From: Eleginops maclovinus
Lineage: Eukaryota > Chordata > Actinopteri > Perciformes > Eleginopidae
DNA: 64,000 bases
Reading direction: 5' to 3'
Assembly: GCF_036324505.1 (NCBI RefSeq)
Contig: NC_086360.1
Span: 7,113,226 to 7,177,225 of the forward strand
Both the position numbers and the translations under genes were made by a program. The notes beneath the pieces were generated by a model. The model worked only from the letters and a program-made list of their open reading frames with translations, did not search any database and had not been told where the DNA came from. Below, piece after piece: positions 62,989 to 64,000 of this stretch (the first letter of the stretch is position 1; every line of letters begins with the position of its first letter).

Positions 62989-64000
62989 GAGTGTCAAAAT
63001 ACTAAAAACATTTACCCATTGGGAACACTTCAGTGTCAGAGTGAGGCCCTTGGAAAGTCACATCGGTGTCAGCCAAAAACGTCAATCTCATTCATTGCCC
63101 CCCTTATTACCTGACGTCTACCCATAATCCCCTTCTTCCCTGACATTTACTGTATGTATACAGCTCCCTGTATGGCAATTTCATTGGTAAACTGAGGTCT
63201 AAAGACAAAATATCTGCTCGAGTTAGATTTGTCTCTTTATACAATGATTTGTAAACTCAAAGATGATTTGGAAAATATAAAAAAAAAGATCTGCTAATAT
63301 AGAAAAACAAACTACACAAATAAAAATAAATATAAATACATTTGATTGATGCTCAAGTAAATAAAAACTCTATGTGATTATGTTTTTAACATGTACACAT
63401 TTTGATCAGCATTTGTGGGTCAAGTTTGTATTTGAGGATCAAAAAAAGCTTTTGTGGAACTACATTCCTATTTTATTACGTTAAAGTGACAGTGAGCAGC
63501 CACATTTTAGAATGCATTTCTGTTTGAGAAGGCCCAGACCCGGCAGAGGACCTTAATCCATTGGTTGGAATTGAAAACGCGATTTTGAGGGACATAGCAG
63601 TTATGTTGAGCTGGTTTCAACCTAGTAGAGCGACGACACTAAAAACTCTTTTAATATACATCCATAGCATACACATTGACGATAATAATGCTGATTTCCA
63701 GGACCAAAATATTTATCGGTTTTTTGTGAAACATTTTTGTACACATCGAGATTAGTTTTTTGTATTAAAGATTCCCCAGATATGTCCAGGTTGTCGATCT
63801 TTCAAACAAATAATATTAAGACAAATCTGCCTCCAGCTTTCAGGCTACCTGGACCTCTGTAGGAGGGTCCGGGAGGATTCAGCCCAGGGATTTGTTTTGC
63901 TCTGTTTTATTTTGGCTACTTATTTACATACCAAGAACATATTTTCGATGATGGTAAAACGGAAATGAGTAAGATTACAGCCAACACGAATGTTTATTTT

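Overview
The window is vertebrate nuclear DNA, most likely from a ray-finned (percomorph-type) fish. Coding sequence is split into short exons with GT-AG introns. The introns carry long (CA)n/(TG)n tracts, Rex1- and L2-type LINEs, a Tc1 transposon with 340-residue transposase, a hAT element and many copies of a short interspersed repeat. There is no bacterial-style gene organisation. Reading the exons in frame gives one gene only, on the minus strand: an internal part of fras1 (Fraser extracellular matrix complex subunit 1).

Sixteen exons (E1 to E16 in transcription order, from high to low coordinates) join into one open frame of about 828 codons without a stop. Every junction has a GT donor and an AG acceptor, and all phases match. 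E1 to E8 (59851 down to 32958) are phase 1-1 exons, each encoding one furin-like cysteine-rich (FU) module with a shared eight-cysteine pattern. E9 to E16 (29183 down to 1) encode the start of the CSPG repeat region, just over three repeats and part of a fourth. FU modules followed by CSPG repeats is the FRAS1 architecture; FREM1, FREM2 and FREM3 have CSPG repeats but no FU array. The first exons (VWC domains and earlier FU modules) and the rest of the CSPG and Calx-beta regions lie outside the window. E16 is cut by the left edge.

Layout from low to high coordinate: 1-1957, three CSPG exons with a minisatellite and a long GT tract; 1958-7729, an intron with two LTR-like repeats and two MITE-type repeats; 7730-8702, two CSPG exons; 8703-18741, a 10 kb intron with LINE fragments, a GT tract and a local duplication; 18742-29183, three CSPG exons separated by 3-6.6 kb introns; 29184-32957, an intron with a hAT element; 32958-33841, three tightly packed FU exons; 33842-43316, three more FU exons whose introns hold a foldback element, a GAT-rich block and an intact-looking Tc1 element; 43317-57216, a 13.9 kb intron with a nested-insertion site, a 5'-complete but internally deleted L2 and a GT-rich minisatellite; 57217-59851, the two most upstream FU exons in the window; 59852-64000, intron with a minisatellite, an LTR-like repeat and two GT tracts.

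I see no new system of interacting genes. The most interesting signals are the long CA/TG microsatellites abutting three splice donors (one exon is flanked on both sides), a conserved cysteine replaced by serine in one FU module, the intact-looking Tc1 transposase with paired IR/DR termini, and a chain of nested insertions. All coordinates were worked out by eye; exon ends are firm because phase and splice sites agree, but the ends of degenerate repeats are approximate.
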